DNA of 64,000 nt from JABWBH01 sp964526695 (GCA_964526695.1 CAZGJA010000132.1:1-64000); one strand, 5' to 3'. Counted from the first letter of the stretch, positions 28,556 to 37,941 are shown. Notes: generated by a model from the sequence alone, not told the origin. Numbers and translations: made by a program.

Positions 28556-30207
28556 CTGGCAGCGGCGGAATTCGGGGTAGTTCGCCGCTCCGCGACGAGA
28601 CTGGACCGCGCCCAAGTGGGAATGGCGAACCGGATCGCCGCCGGCACTGGGAAAGAGGAGCGGCTGGAAGATCGGACCGTGCCCCCGCCGCCGACTTGAA
28701 TCCCGCCGCCAAGCCGGGTAAAAACACGGGCCGCAGTGGGCTGTAGTTCAATTGGTAGAACGCCTGACTCTGGATCAGGAAGTTCAAGGTTCGAGTCCTT
28801 GCAGCCCAGTACGTTTTCCGGCGAAAAAACGCTTGTTTTCCCGGTGTTTTCGCGCCGTAACACTTCCGTGACGCTTCCGCCCGTCATGCCGCCCAATGCC
28901 GCGTTTACCCCCTGTCTGCCGGTTAGAAGTGCAACCGGGAGTGCAACGGGGTTGCCTCGCGCACGCACGCGCGTGGAAGTCGGCTGGCGGGGCGAGTTAA
29001 GTACCCTCCCGGTCGGCGTCGGGTCCGTCCCGGTCGCTTTGAGGGATGCGGCTTGCGTCGCTTGCGGGATCGCCGGCAGCTTGCGAATCTCCGCCCACAG
29101 GTCCAGGAGCCGGGCATCCGTGTAATTCCGTTCGGTCACGCCCACCGCCGCGTGACGGGCAAGCACGCGCTTGGCCGTTCCGGTCACGCCCGCCGCTTCA
29201 AGCCAGCTTACAAACGTCGTGCGCAGCGCGTGCCGGTCGATGCTCGCCCCGTCGTCATGGTCGGCTTTCCGCCACGTGATCGCCGCACGGTCCAAGTCGA
29301 GCTTGAACGTCCGCAGGATCGGCGTCGCGGCAAACACGCGGTCCGTCGGTTGGGCAAACGGAACGGCCTTCCGCGCCGCCGCCAGCACGTCACACAAGCC
29401 CGGATGCAACGGCACGATGTCCGCGCGCTTGGCCTTGGTCGCTTCCGCCCGAAGCCGGATCGCCGGTCGATTCCCTTCAAGCTCCACGTCCCTCCATTCG
29501 AGCGCCGCGACTTCACTGACGCGAGGCCCGGTCCAAAGCTGCACCGCGAAGAAGTCGCGCCGCGGTCCGGCCACGTTCAACAGCCGCGCGGCTTCCTCGA
29601 CGGTCAGCGCCCGCCGCAGCTTCCGCGTGTCGGCCCTCCAGGATCGGATGCCGACGGCCTCGACGGGGTTCGCCGTCATCAGCTTCGCGTGACGGATCGC
29701 ATAGCGGCACAAGCCGTGCATAAGCGAACGGTACAGATTGCACGTGCGAGCGCTGCGTCCGCTGTCCGCCAGCTTGCCGAGCGCCCGGTCGATGCGCTCT
29801 TCGGTCACGTCGGCCAGCCGGGTGATTTCGGCGTGATCGGCAAACCACTTGCCGACTTGGATCGTCTGCGCCAGGTGATCCCGGCTGACGCGCTTCCGCC
29901 GAAGATGCCGGGCGTAGTCGGCCAGCAGCCTGCGAAACGGGACCAGCGCCGCTTCCAGCGTCCGGTCCACCATGCCCGCCGCTTCCCGCTCGGCGCGCTG
30001 CAGAATCTTGTCCAGTTCGCAGCGCGCCACGTCCTTGTCCGTGACGCGCACGCCGCCGGGCAGGGTCAGGGCGTGACGCTGCGGCTGGCCCGATCCGTCC
30101 GTGTACCGCGCCCAGTAGAACGCCGACTTCCGCTTGGATCGCTTCCCGTTGACCGTCCGCGTCACTGTCGGTCGAAACAGCGTGCCCTTGCTTCGCCGCA
30201 TGTTCAC
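28462..30207 (-). CDS. int: Tyrosine recombinase (integrase) reading through the attachment site
   Basis: Site-specific recombinase of the element. Catalytic residues are visible: Arg in TGPRVSEV, Lys in ATKAKRADIVPL, HxxR in DRHALRTTFVSW, the second His in ARHAAVGVTERN, and Tyr in RNYTDARLL. The GTG at 30207 overlaps the XRE stop. There is no stop before the attachment core: residues 467-482 are the antisense of tRNA-Gln (LGCKDSNLE ...), and residues 483-581 are host DNA that is also upstream of the tRNA. The catalytic domain ends about 90 residues before the core, so the protein may still work. A better C-terminus lies at 39185-39450. Confidence 0.9.
   Translation of the reverse strand: MNMRRSKGTLFRPTVTRTVNGKRSKRKSAFYWARYTDGSGQPQRHALTLPGGVRVTDKDVARCELDKILQRAEREAAGMVDRTLEAALVPFRRLLADYARHLRRKRVSRDHLAQTIQVGKWFADHAEITRLADVTEERIDRALGKLADSGRSARTCNLYRSLMHGLCRYAIRHAKLMTANPVEAVGIRSWRADTRKLRRALTVEEAARLLNVAGPRRDFFAVQLWTGPRVSEVAALEWRDVELEGNRPAIRLRAEATKAKRADIVPLHPGLCDVLAAARKAVPFAQPTDRVFAATPILRTFKLDLDRAAITWRKADHDDGASIDRHALRTTFVSWLEAAGVTGTAKRVLARHAAVGVTERNYTDARLLDLWAEIRKLPAIPQATQAASLKATGTDPTPTGRVLNSPRQPTSTRVRARGNPVALPVALLTGRQGVNAALGGMTGGSVTEVLRRENTGKTSVFSPENVLGCKDSNLELPDPESGVLPIELQPTAARVFTRLGGGIQVGGGGTVRSSSRSSFPVPAAIRFAIPTWARSSLVAERRTTPNSAAASQALSVWAALMARWAMSRRKCMPSKWIRSAA
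28737..28809 (+). tRNA. tRNA-Gln (anticodon CTG)
   Basis: A 73-base cloverleaf: acceptor TGGGCTG pairing with CAGCCCA, anticodon arm CCTGA CTCTGGA TCAGG with CTG in the loop, and a TTCGAGTCC T-loop. Discriminator G at 28809; CCA is not encoded. It is intact because the element's core restores the 3' part. Confidence 0.95.
28761..28809. repeat. Left attachment site (attL core)
   Basis: The 49 bases from the anticodon arm to the tRNA end are repeated without mismatch at 39451-39499. This is the usual tRNA 3' target of tyrosine integrases. It also codes, in antisense, for 16 residues of the integrase frame. Confidence 0.93.
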
Positions 30208-30449
30208 CGCCCCCCTTTCTTCGCCTTCGGGCGCAGCTCCAGCTCAAACAGGTCCGCCAGCTTCGACGCCGACGTGACCGTAATGTCCCGTTCCTTCGTC
30301 AGGAAGCCGTGGACGATTTGATACGCCAAGCCCGTGCGCTTCGACATGGCGTTCATGCTCATCCCGCTGCGCCGGGCAGCCGCTTTCAATGCTCCGATCA
30401 GGTTCATAACGTGAGTGATATCCCGGTTATTTCTAATGTCAAGCGCCAT
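30204..30449 (-). CDS. XRE-family helix-turn-helix regulator
   Basis: 81 residues. The HTH core reads ALKAAARRSGMSMNAMSKRT, then GLAYQIVHGFLTKERDITVT and SASKLADLF, typical of Cro/CI-type repressors, with a short basic tail. Such a gene beside the integrase usually controls the switch between integration and excision. Its stop overlaps the integrase GTG; its start overlaps the end of the TubC-like gene by 11 bases. Confidence 0.85.
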   Translation of the reverse strand: MALDIRNNRDITHVMNLIGALKAAARRSGMSMNAMSKRTGLAYQIVHGFLTKERDITVTSASKLADLFELELRPKAKKGGR

Positions 30450-31353
30450 ATCTGGATTTCTTTCCGCCGGTCCCCGCGCCGTTGTCCGCCGGGGGGTTCG
30501 GCAACAGGTCCGCCGCGCGTCGGTAAAGGTCCGCGATGTCAGGGTTCAACTCCGCGCAAAGGTCGCTCAGGTACAGCAGTCGGTCGGCCCACGCTTCCGG
30601 CGTCCAGCCCTCGCGCGGCATGACCAGCCCTTGCAAGTCCGCAGGCAGCGCTGCCAGCCGGTCCCCGGTGATCCAGCCTTGATCTTGCCAGCGGACCGTC
30701 TGCCGAATCGTGTCCGCCCACGCCGCCCGGTCCGCCGCCTCGCGGGTCGGGTGCGCATCCAGGGCGTCGGCTTCCATAATCGCCGCCCGCTCGGCGAAAT
30801 GCTCCCGCCACTCCGCAGGCAAGTCGCCCGCGTTCCCACGCCCGGCATTCGGGGAACCCCCGGCGTCCGTCCGGTCCGCCGATACCCCCAGCACGTCCCG
30901 GCGCGGGTTGGCATCGACGGGGCGGGATTGGCCGTTCGGTCTGTCCGGAGATATAATCGGGGCATGACCATCGAATTGCTTCAAGGGTTTCTGCGGAAGC
31001 AGCCGTTCGAGCCGTTCCGCGTCGTCGCGTCCAGCGGCCAGGGGTACGACGTAACCCACCCTGAGAACGCGATTCTCGTCAAGGGCGGCTTGGTCGTCGC
31101 CTACGGCGGACACAACGGGGACTTGCCCGAGCGCGTGGCCACGCTTTCGCTCCTTCATATCGCCACCGTCGAAGCAATCCCCGACGCCGCGCGATCCCAG
31201 CGCCGCCAGTAACTCGGCCTTGTGCGCCCGAAGCATCGCCAGCAGGTCCGGCGTCAGCACGCCTTTCGCCGCTTCAACGTGCAACCGGTCGCCGCTCGCC
31301 GACACGCGAACGCCCAGCGCGGAAAGATCGGTCAGGATCGCGGAGCGGGTCAT
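30439..31353 (-). CDS. Element protein with TubC-like N-terminal domain, interrupted by antisense gene
   Basis: 304 residues. The first 52 (ILTDLSALGVRVSASGDRLH, then LTPDLLAMLRAHKAELLAAL) match the TubC N-terminal docking fold that is frequent in planctomycete mobile elements. The last 130 are helical and Trp-rich (EWREHFAERAAIMEADALDA; REAADRAAWADTIRQTVRW). Between them, residues 55-135 are the antisense of a gene on the plus strand and look like no protein family. The frame stays open across the insert. The ATG overlaps the AAA gene stop as ATGA. Confidence 0.7.
   Translation of the reverse strand: MTRSAILTDLSALGVRVSASGDRLHVEAAKGVLTPDLLAMLRAHKAELLAALGSRGVGDCFDGGDMKERKRGHALGQVPVVSAVGDDQAALDENRVLRVGYVVPLAAGRDDAERLERLLPQKPLKQFDGHAPIISPDRPNGQSRPVDANPRRDVLGVSADRTDAGGSPNAGRGNAGDLPAEWREHFAERAAIMEADALDAHPTREAADRAAWADTIRQTVRWQDQGWITGDRLAALPADLQGLVMPREGWTPEAWADRLLYLSDLCAELNPDIADLYRRAADLLPNPPADNGAGTGGKKSRYGA
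30928..30957 (+). promoter_or_regulatory. Candidate promoter of the nested gene
   Basis: TTGGCC (30928-30933), an 18-base gap, then a perfect TATAAT (30952-30957). The ATG of the nested gene begins 7 bases after the -10 box, so the transcript would be leaderless or nearly so. Confidence 0.5.
30964..31212 (+). CDS. Small nested gene, planctomycete-type hypothetical
   Basis: 82 residues lying wholly inside the TubC-like gene on the other strand. MTIELLQGFLRKQPFEPFRV, VASSGQGYDVTHPENAILVK and LLHIATVEAI follow a pattern I recall from small planctomycete hypotheticals (an N-terminal F-x-P-F-x-V, then HPE, then a hydrophobic end). A promoter with a perfect -10 box lies directly upstream. Confidence 0.6.
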   Translation: MTIELLQGFLRKQPFEPFRVVASSGQGYDVTHPENAILVKGGLVVAYGGHNGDLPERVATLSLLHIATVEAIPDAARSQRRQ

Positions 31354-32351
31354 ATCTCGACCACCTCCACATCATCCGGCGCATCGAAGGTGCGCAAGTC
31401 CTGAGCAACATCTTGAGCATCTTCGGCAAAGGCGGGTTCCGATGGGTTGGGAACCGCGTTTTCGATAGCGCCGCCCGAAGGTGCGCAGCCCGCCGCAGAA
31501 TTGAGCATCTTCGAAGGTGCGCAAGGTGCGAAGCTCTGGGATTGAGCGCCTTCGGGAAGCCCCCACATCCAGGGGCCTTCCATGCCGTCCTTCTTGGGGA
31601 CGATGCGGAGTACCTCCTTTGCGCGGCGCACCGTTGACACCGTATAACCCGCAGCTCTCGCCTCTTGATCGACGACGGGCTTTGGGACGGGTCCGCTGGC
31701 CAGCACGTCCCGCAGGAAGTCCACGGCCTTGTCGAGTTCGCTGTCTTTCCGATCCAGCTCCGCCGCCAGCACGTCGTTGGCGGTCCGGTCGTTCCCCGCC
31801 GCGTCCCATGCGACGATCGGGCGTCCCTCGTCATCCTGCTGAATTGAGCAGCCCCAGCTCCGCGCCGCGCGTCCGACGTTCAGCTTCATGGGCAGCAGGA
31901 GCCGGTGATCCTTGTCGTCCGGGTCTTCGGCCACGAGCCACGCCGCCCGCGCCGCCGCCGCGAACGCCAGCGAACCCGTCGCGCGATAGATCGCCTTCCC
32001 GCCCGCGCCCTTGGACAGGTGCGTCACGGCCAGCACCGCCACCCCATGATTCGCCGCCAGCGTGCCCAGCGGCGCGAGCACGGCGCGAACGTCGGAGTTG
32101 CGGTGCGAGTCGAGTTTCGTCCCCATGTAGGCGGAGATCGGATCGACGATGACCAGGCGCGTACCCGGCTGGGAGACAATCGCGGCCTCAAGGTGTGACA
32201 GGTCAGCCGACAGATCGAAGCCGCGCAGCGCGTCGCCGCATCGGATCGCCGTCAGGCACGTCACGCGCGACACGTCCGCCAGCGCCGCGTCGAGCCGGGG
32301 GCGGATCGTGTCCGCCGCGTCGTGCTTCCCGGCGCAGCAGCGTCCAGCACG
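31350..32351 (-). pseudogene. AAA ATPase (RepA/DnaB-like) lacking its N-terminal half
   Basis: The C-terminal half of an AAA_25-type ATPase. The frame opens after a TGA at 32352-32354 and reads AADTIRPRLDAALADVSRVT, GFDLSADLSHLEAA, LVIVDPISAYMGTKLDSHRN, VAVLAVTHLSKGAG and GSLAFAAAARAAWLVAEDPD: Walker B and sensor motifs are intact. The Walker A half that should precede AEDDAADTIRP is missing and replaced by the zinc-ribbon gene, which ends in the same frame. A winged-helix-like tail follows. ATPase function should be lost unless supplied in trans. Confidence 0.82.
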
Positions 32352-33110
32352 TCAATCGGGTAAACGCCGCTGGGTGGTGGCGTCGGGCTCACAGCCCCAT
32401 GGAACTCGCGCCGGATGATCGGGAGTCTTGTGTTGAAGGATCTCGCGCAGGATGTTGCGGCAGCGGGCCACAAACCCTGTTTCCTTGACCTGCTGCAGTG
32501 GCAGCGGCAGCGTCGGCAAACCACAGTGCTCGGTAATGTCAGCGCCGCTGACTCCCTTGACAATCGCAAGGCTGTACTTGCACATGGGTGAGCTGCAGAT
32601 CAGCGTTTGCTCCTCGCTTCCCGGCGCCACGAAGTGGAACAAGGTGCCGTGCATCTCGGCCGGGCAGACGGGGCAGGACTGGCCCTCGAAGACGATTCGC
32701 CGCTCGCGGCTGCTTTCCGTGGGGACGAGGCACCACCAGGGTCGGCCCAACATCTTGGCGGTCTGCTCAGGCATCCGCAGCACGACGCGGGCGAGCTGCT
32801 CGAGGCACATCACCTCATGCGCAAGCGCAGCCGCGACCTCGTCAAGCTGCTTGGGCGGCTCGATGAACTCAGCCTGACGGCTGAGAATGGCGCCGCAATG
32901 GTTGCAACGGAGGACCGACCCGTCGAGTTGCAGGCGACCGCGAGGGCACAGCGTGCAGTACTCCGCCACGTGCAATCGCTGGGTCGCCGTCTGCACCGTG
33001 CGCCCGATATCGGCCAGCGCAATGCCGTCCCAGCAGCCCCCCAGCGCAGCCCAGAGCGCCCCGTGTTCGCGGGCATCGTCGATGTCGGCGCGGTCGCTCG
33101 AGTTCGTCAT
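32352..33110 (-). CDS. Zinc-ribbon protein at the truncation point of the AAA gene
   Basis: 252 residues. Cysteines occur as YCTLCPRGRLQLDGSVLRCN followed by HCG, a zinc ribbon at about residues 52-76, and again as SCPVC ... CSSPMC at about 145-175. The N-terminal 40 residues are helical (ALWAALGGCWDGIALADIGR). No named family. It belongs to the cargo that replaced the 5' half of the AAA gene; its TGA is followed in the same frame by the ATPase remnant. Confidence 0.7.
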   Translation of the reverse strand: MTNSSDRADIDDAREHGALWAALGGCWDGIALADIGRTVQTATQRLHVAEYCTLCPRGRLQLDGSVLRCNHCGAILSRQAEFIEPPKQLDEVAAALAHEVMCLEQLARVVLRMPEQTAKMLGRPWWCLVPTESSRERRIVFEGQSCPVCPAEMHGTLFHFVAPGSEEQTLICSSPMCKYSLAIVKGVSGADITEHCGLPTLPLPLQQVKETGFVARCRNILREILQHKTPDHPARVPWGCEPDATTQRRLPD

Positions 33111-33850
33111 GGCGAGGTTGGATACCCGGAACGCTTGCCCTTAATTCGGTCAGATCTCCCCTCGGCACCGGTGCAATAGACCTACTCAAGCCACGCCTCT
33201 AATAGGGACAACGCAAAGTCCGGCCCGAGCGCAACGGACTCGGTGAAAAACCCGAGATCGGTCCCTTCAGGGAGGCGGCGCGCTTCACGGCTGAGATGCT
33301 CCGCTCAGCCGGCGCGCCCAAGGGAACAGGATCGAGGCTCCCGGGCGGCCAGCGAGGTCGCGCCATGTCGGAATCGTTCGCCTGAACCCGTCGGCGCGGG
33401 TTTCTGTCTCGAAGCGGCCCGGGTGCCGCCGCCTCTCCGCGACATCTCGCTGTACATATCGCCCATGCCTGATCGGCGTGCGCCGGCAAGGCCAGTGCGC
33501 AGCGCTCCCACGAACGAGATCGAAGTCCCTCGGCTCGGAAAACGCGGCGTTGCCTCAACGACGGGTCGGCATCTGTGAGTTCGAGCATCGGGAACATGCC
33601 TGCTCAAAAATAAATCAAGCTGTCGCGTGCGCCAGGGATTCAGTTTCCGTTTGCACTCATGGAGGGATGCGGCTGAACATCAGCCGCCCACGTGCGGACG
33701 CACCGCAGTGCACAACGGCGCACGTCCGCAGTGCAAGTCTCGATTCACTCTGAGTACGCCGACCCGGTCCTGTCCCGAGGCGAGAAATGTCTTCGCTCCG
33801 CCGTAGTGGCGGTGCGCGCCGACGAACGGACCCGTCATGGGAGATTGTCG
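33111..33850. other. Gap inside the element
   Basis: No gene supported. At 33690-33735 the 9-mer CGCAGTGCA occurs twice and GCGGACG is inverted as CGTCCGC, a small palindromic cluster ahead of the secreted-protein gene that could be an operator. Confidence 0.4.
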
Positions 33851-34615
33851 ATGAACCGTTTACCTCGCATGTTTGTGATCGCAATGTTAGCTCTGGCGGC
33901 GCCGGCTCTTGCCGCCACCTTTCCGAATCACCTCGTCCGGCAGATGGAAATGCTGGCCCAAGTAAATCCACCCAATAGTTTGTTGCTCGATGGTTCACCC
34001 GCTGATGATGCGCTTCTGCCATCCATCGCTTTGCCTGCAGGATTGGAAGCTCCAAACCCGTCGAATGCGGAGCTGGACGGGGAAGCGCCGGTTTCTGATG
34101 GCGCGTCCGCGTTGCCGTCGGGCCTGCCTTCCGATGCCGCCGTGATTGAAATTCACCCGAGCGGTGCGGAAGACGATCCTTTTGTCGAGGCGACGGCCAT
34201 CGAACTGACGTTCAATGTGCCTGTTGAACTCACGTTGGAGGATTTAACATTGGCGAGCTCGCGGGAACCTCGCTTGACGCTCGCGGGTTTGCAGGGGGAA
34301 GGAAATCGTTGGTGGGTTTATCTTGAGGAAGGACTACGCGGAGATGAATTGCCCACGATCATCATCGGTCACGGACAGCAGATCGTGCAATATCGCGCCC
34401 AGGGACTGGAGGGAGATTCCCACACGTTGACCCCCGGTCAATCAAACTTGGAGTTCGCATGGTTTGACGGACCTGGGAGCGATCCCCCTGTCGTATCTTG
34501 TTGTTGCGACTCCAGCGGGGTGTGTCGGCTGCTAATCGGTATACCGTGCGGAGTGGGACAGACGCCGGTTGCTTGTCCGTGTACGGAGAACTCCTGTCCG
34601 CCGACAGGCCCGTGA
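33851..34615 (+). CDS. Secreted protein with Cys-rich C-terminus
   Basis: 254 residues from the ATG at 33851 with GGGAG upstream; the longer upstream frame has no signal peptide. The signal MNRLPRMFVIAMLALAAPAL ends AAT. A Pro/Ala-rich spacer, a beta-rich domain (AIELTFNVPVELTLEDLTLA; RLTLAGLQGEGNRWWVYLEE) and a tail with nine Cys (VSCCCDSSGVC ... CPCTENSCPP) follow. Not recognised. It is cargo of the element beside the kinase. Confidence 0.75.
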   Translation: MNRLPRMFVIAMLALAAPALAATFPNHLVRQMEMLAQVNPPNSLLLDGSPADDALLPSIALPAGLEAPNPSNAELDGEAPVSDGASALPSGLPSDAAVIEIHPSGAEDDPFVEATAIELTFNVPVELTLEDLTLASSREPRLTLAGLQGEGNRWWVYLEEGLRGDELPTIIIGHGQQIVQYRAQGLEGDSHTLTPGQSNLEFAWFDGPGSDPPVVSCCCDSSGVCRLLIGIPCGVGQTPVACPCTENSCPPTGP

Positions 34616-34711
34616 GTTCGTCCGCTGGACGCGTGACGGTTCGCCGTATCAATGGGTTGATGCGGGCGGGGGAGGACGCAGCTCGCCTACGACTGGGCGG
34701 ACTACGATGCA

Positions 34712-37288
34712 TCAGGGCATCGTTAATCGAACCGGCGACATCGACGGGAAGAACTGGAGACAGGAGCACTCAGCGCACCATTCGGGCAGCGAATGAAGAT
34801 GGAGAACCGCCTCCGGCGATATCTGGGGTGCTGATCGGATGCTCCAGCGCCCATCGATCGACATGGCGACAAGCGGGGTCCGCGTGAGCGGGTCGATCCC
34901 CGCGGTCGGCGGCTGTTCAGTCCCGTCGCTGGCAGGAATCTCGCCGTTCGCGACGCGGTCGGTGCGACGATGGCTGTGTGCCTGTCCGATCCAACGCAAT
35001 GCTCGTCGAGTGGCCACCGAACGTCCCCAGCGGCAAAAGATGGGAGGAACATAGGGCCGCATGCACAAAAACGGGTTCTCTCGCACGCGGGCGCGCCAAA
35101 CCGCCTCAGCCGAATGCACTTCGGCAGCATACTGGGCATAGGGCAGGCGGTCGAAGGATTCGTAAACGGACATCAGATCGTCGAATTGCCCCAGCACCTC
35201 CGATGCCGGAATGATATCCCTGTAGGGCGCATGGCCCTGAGAAATCCGGAGCTGCTCCAGAAAATTGGACGTCGCCAGATTGAACTGAGACACGCTGAAG
35301 CCGGCCGGCTCGCCCGCGGCATCGCTGACCGCGGCCAAGCTGACGTATTGGCGGTACTGGAACCTGAAGGTATCGCACACGGGTTGAAGATCGGGCAACT
35401 CCGGATCGGTCTGGATGAAGCGGCGATACGGCTCCAGACTCGCTTCGGCTCCATTTAGCTCGCCAAAGGCTGCATCCACAAGTGCGTAGCACCACATGCG
35501 GATGGACAACCCGCTCTGGACAGGATTTTCATGCACCTGGTCGTTCAGGTCGAGCGCCAGCCAGCGAGCGGCCGCCAATCGGCGCGCCGCCGTATCGTAA
35601 TCGTGTTCGCAGTGGCTCTTCCATGCGGCAGCCAGCAGCACCTTCGCGCTCAACTCAACCGAATTGACCTCGGACAAATCCATGTTAAGCGCGGAGGATC
35701 GGTGGCCTCGAATCTGGATCCGGACCGGTGAAGCATCGAGAATCCCAACCCATTCCGAAATGGCAGGCTCTTGTTGGTTCAGCCATGCGACCGTCGCCGC
35801 GTCGAGCCTGCGCTCCGTTTGAAACGTAAAAAGCCGCTGGAACTGTTCCGGCGCACCCGTAATAACAGGAGAGAAGACCACTCCGGGCTCGACCGGCGTG
35901 CCCTGATAGCGAGCCTCATAATCGAGTCTTGCGGACTCGGGCAGCGAATCGGCTTCAATTCGCCGGCTCAACCGGGCGCGCGTCTTGCTCAACTGAGGCA
36001 GGAATTGGGCGGGGAGCCGCAGGGCCTCCTGGTGGCGCAGTTCCGCGGAGGCAATCCGGATGCGGGTCTCAAGGGTCCGGCGAATCCAGGCCGCGCTGAA
36101 TCCCGCGATCGCTACTAGGATGAATGTCGCGAGGAACAACCCGCGCCGGTGGCGACGTGCGAACTTCCTGACCTGGTACGCGCGATGGCCGGCGCGTGCT
36201 GCCACCGCGTCCCCCTCAGTGAACCGCTTGAGATCCTCGGCGAGCGCCGCGGCCGAGACGTAACGCTGCGACTTCTCCTTCTCCAACGCCTTCGTCAGGA
36301 TCGCCTGCAGGTCATCGTTGAGTTGCTTGACGTATTCCGGCGCGTGGCCAGTCAACTGGGCGGCGCGACGCACACGGAAAGGCTCGTCCTTGATAATCGT
36401 CTCGCGGATGGCGTGGGAGCCGCCCTCCATCGGGTAGGGCAACTGCCCGGCCGCAAGCTGAAACAGCAGCACGCCCAGCGCATACACGTCGGATCGCACG
36501 TCCACGTCGTGGATCCGGCCCGCGGCCTGTTCCGGGCTGAGGTAGTGCAGCGTGCCGAGAATCAGCCCGTCGCTGGTCAGCGACGCCTCGGGCTGGAGCA
36601 GATCCTTGGCCAGCCCGAAGTCGAGGACATGAGGCTCCCCGTGCTCGTCGATGAGGACGTTCGAGGGCTTCAGGTCGCGATGGATCACGCCGTACTGGTG
36701 CGCAGCGTCGATGGCGCGGCAGATGCATTCCATGAGCCGCACCCGATCCCGCAGCGGCGGCTCGCGCAGCAGCGCGTAGTCGTCGAGCGGCAAGCCGTCG
36801 ATGAACTCCATCGCGAAATAACAGAAGTCGCCCGCCACTCCGCCGTCGTACACCGCGACGATATGGGGATGGCGGAAGCGGGACAGCAGCTCGATCTCAC
36901 GCAGGAAACGCGCCCGTTGACGCTCGTGAGCGAAAGGTCCGCGCGACAGCACTTTGAGCGCCACGCGCCGCCGCGTGGATTTCTGGATGGCCTCATAGAC
37001 GTGGCCCTGTCCGCCGCGCTGGATCGGGGCGAGGATGTCAAAATCGGGGAGCAACTCCCGAAGAACCCGGATTTGCGAACTCCCTGCGCCGTTGTCGGCA
37101 GCTTTGATCGCTTGGCGCACGCCGCGAGCCGTGCTCGCCGCGGCCGCCAGGCTTCGCAAGGAATCCAACTGCTCGGCAATCTCGGCCCCGAACTGAGGGT
37201 ATTGGGCCATGAGCTCCCGGTCGTTGAGCGGCTCGCCCTGCAGCAATCGTTGCAGGATGTCATCAAGTATTGCTTGCGGATCGCTCAT
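34712..37288 (-). CDS. Transmembrane Ser/Thr protein kinase
   Basis: 858 residues from the ATG at 37288. A helical N-terminal segment precedes a complete kinase domain at about 80-350: GGQGHVYEA glycine loop, VALKVL, HRDLKPSNVL catalytic loop, DFGLAK, GTLHYLSPEQAAG and SDVYALGVLLF. One transmembrane helix follows (GLFLATFILVAIAGFSAAW), then a 430-residue extracytoplasmic region with helical, TPR-like stretches that may be the sensor. The adjoining ECF sigma gene is 29 bases upstream on the same strand, an arrangement common in planctomycetes, where the kinase probably regulates the sigma factor. Confidence 0.94.
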   Translation of the reverse strand: MSDPQAILDDILQRLLQGEPLNDRELMAQYPQFGAEIAEQLDSLRSLAAAASTARGVRQAIKAADNGAGSSQIRVLRELLPDFDILAPIQRGGQGHVYEAIQKSTRRRVALKVLSRGPFAHERQRARFLREIELLSRFRHPHIVAVYDGGVAGDFCYFAMEFIDGLPLDDYALLREPPLRDRVRLMECICRAIDAAHQYGVIHRDLKPSNVLIDEHGEPHVLDFGLAKDLLQPEASLTSDGLILGTLHYLSPEQAAGRIHDVDVRSDVYALGVLLFQLAAGQLPYPMEGGSHAIRETIIKDEPFRVRRAAQLTGHAPEYVKQLNDDLQAILTKALEKEKSQRYVSAAALAEDLKRFTEGDAVAARAGHRAYQVRKFARRHRRGLFLATFILVAIAGFSAAWIRRTLETRIRIASAELRHQEALRLPAQFLPQLSKTRARLSRRIEADSLPESARLDYEARYQGTPVEPGVVFSPVITGAPEQFQRLFTFQTERRLDAATVAWLNQQEPAISEWVGILDASPVRIQIRGHRSSALNMDLSEVNSVELSAKVLLAAAWKSHCEHDYDTAARRLAAARWLALDLNDQVHENPVQSGLSIRMWCYALVDAAFGELNGAEASLEPYRRFIQTDPELPDLQPVCDTFRFQYRQYVSLAAVSDAAGEPAGFSVSQFNLATSNFLEQLRISQGHAPYRDIIPASEVLGQFDDLMSVYESFDRLPYAQYAAEVHSAEAVWRARVRENPFLCMRPYVPPIFCRWGRSVATRRALRWIGQAHSHRRTDRVANGEIPASDGTEQPPTAGIDPLTRTPLVAMSIDGRWSIRSAPQISPEAVLHLHSLPEWCAECSCLQFFPSMSPVRLTMP

Positions 37289-37317
37289 GACCACGGCATC
37301 CCAGCCGACCGAGGAGA

Positions 37318-37941
37318 TTAAACGGGAGTCCTCCTGCGAGAGGCGTCTTCCGAAGACACCGCGTCGCTGAAGAAACGAGTCGCGCGGCCGAGGAGTTCGC
37401 CCAGCCGGCAACGGCCGCGGTAGAGGCTGCTTCGCGTCTGGTCAAAGGTCAGCCCCAACGCCTCGGCCACCTGCTGCACCGAGCGCCCCTCGAAGTGGTG
37501 GAAGCGGATGGCGGATTTCTGCGGTTCGGGCAATTGGGCAATCGCCGCGAGCATCGCCTCGCGCATCTCGTTGCAGGCCGCCTCCCGGCTCGGGGTCTTG
37601 ACGCCGGACATCGAGGCCAGCGCGGCCGCCAGCGACTCCGCGTCGCCGTCGAACTGACCTCCAAGCACGAGCATTCCGGCCCCCCGCTTCAGCGCCGACT
37701 GCGCGCGAATCTCGTCGATTAGCTTGCGCCGAGCCACCGTAAACACCCAGGACTCGAAGTCGGCATCATCGCGGAAGAAGCAGTCCGGCCCCTTGGCCAG
37801 CACGGTGATTTGCACTTCCTGGAGGAGGTCATCGGCGTCGATGCTGGGACGATGGCGAGGTGAGATCTGATCCGTCAGGAACGATCGCAACCTTCGGGTC
37901 AGAGGTCGAAGCCGTCGGGTCAATTCCAGTTCACTCCACAC
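37318..37941 (-). CDS. ECF RNA polymerase sigma factor
   Basis: 207 residues. Region 2 reads PSIDADDLLQEVQITVLAKG and SWVFTVARRKLIDEIR; region 4 reads AIAQLPEPQKSAIRFHHFEG and SVQQVAEALGLTFDQTRSSL, then YRGRCRLGELL. This is the planctomycete-expanded ECF group that pairs with Ser/Thr kinases rather than with a classical anti-sigma. No anti-sigma gene is visible. It is transcribed ahead of the kinase. Confidence 0.93.
   Translation of the reverse strand: MWSELELTRRLRPLTRRLRSFLTDQISPRHRPSIDADDLLQEVQITVLAKGPDCFFRDDADFESWVFTVARRKLIDEIRAQSALKRGAGMLVLGGQFDGDAESLAAALASMSGVKTPSREAACNEMREAMLAAIAQLPEPQKSAIRFHHFEGRSVQQVAEALGLTFDQTRSSLYRGRCRLGELLGRATRFFSDAVSSEDASRRRTPV

Noticed and set aside
32352..32354. 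Selenocysteine or recoded TGA joining the zinc-ribbon and AAA frames
   Set aside because: No selenocysteine-type context or known fusion; simple truncation explains it better, so it is only mentioned as a possibility.
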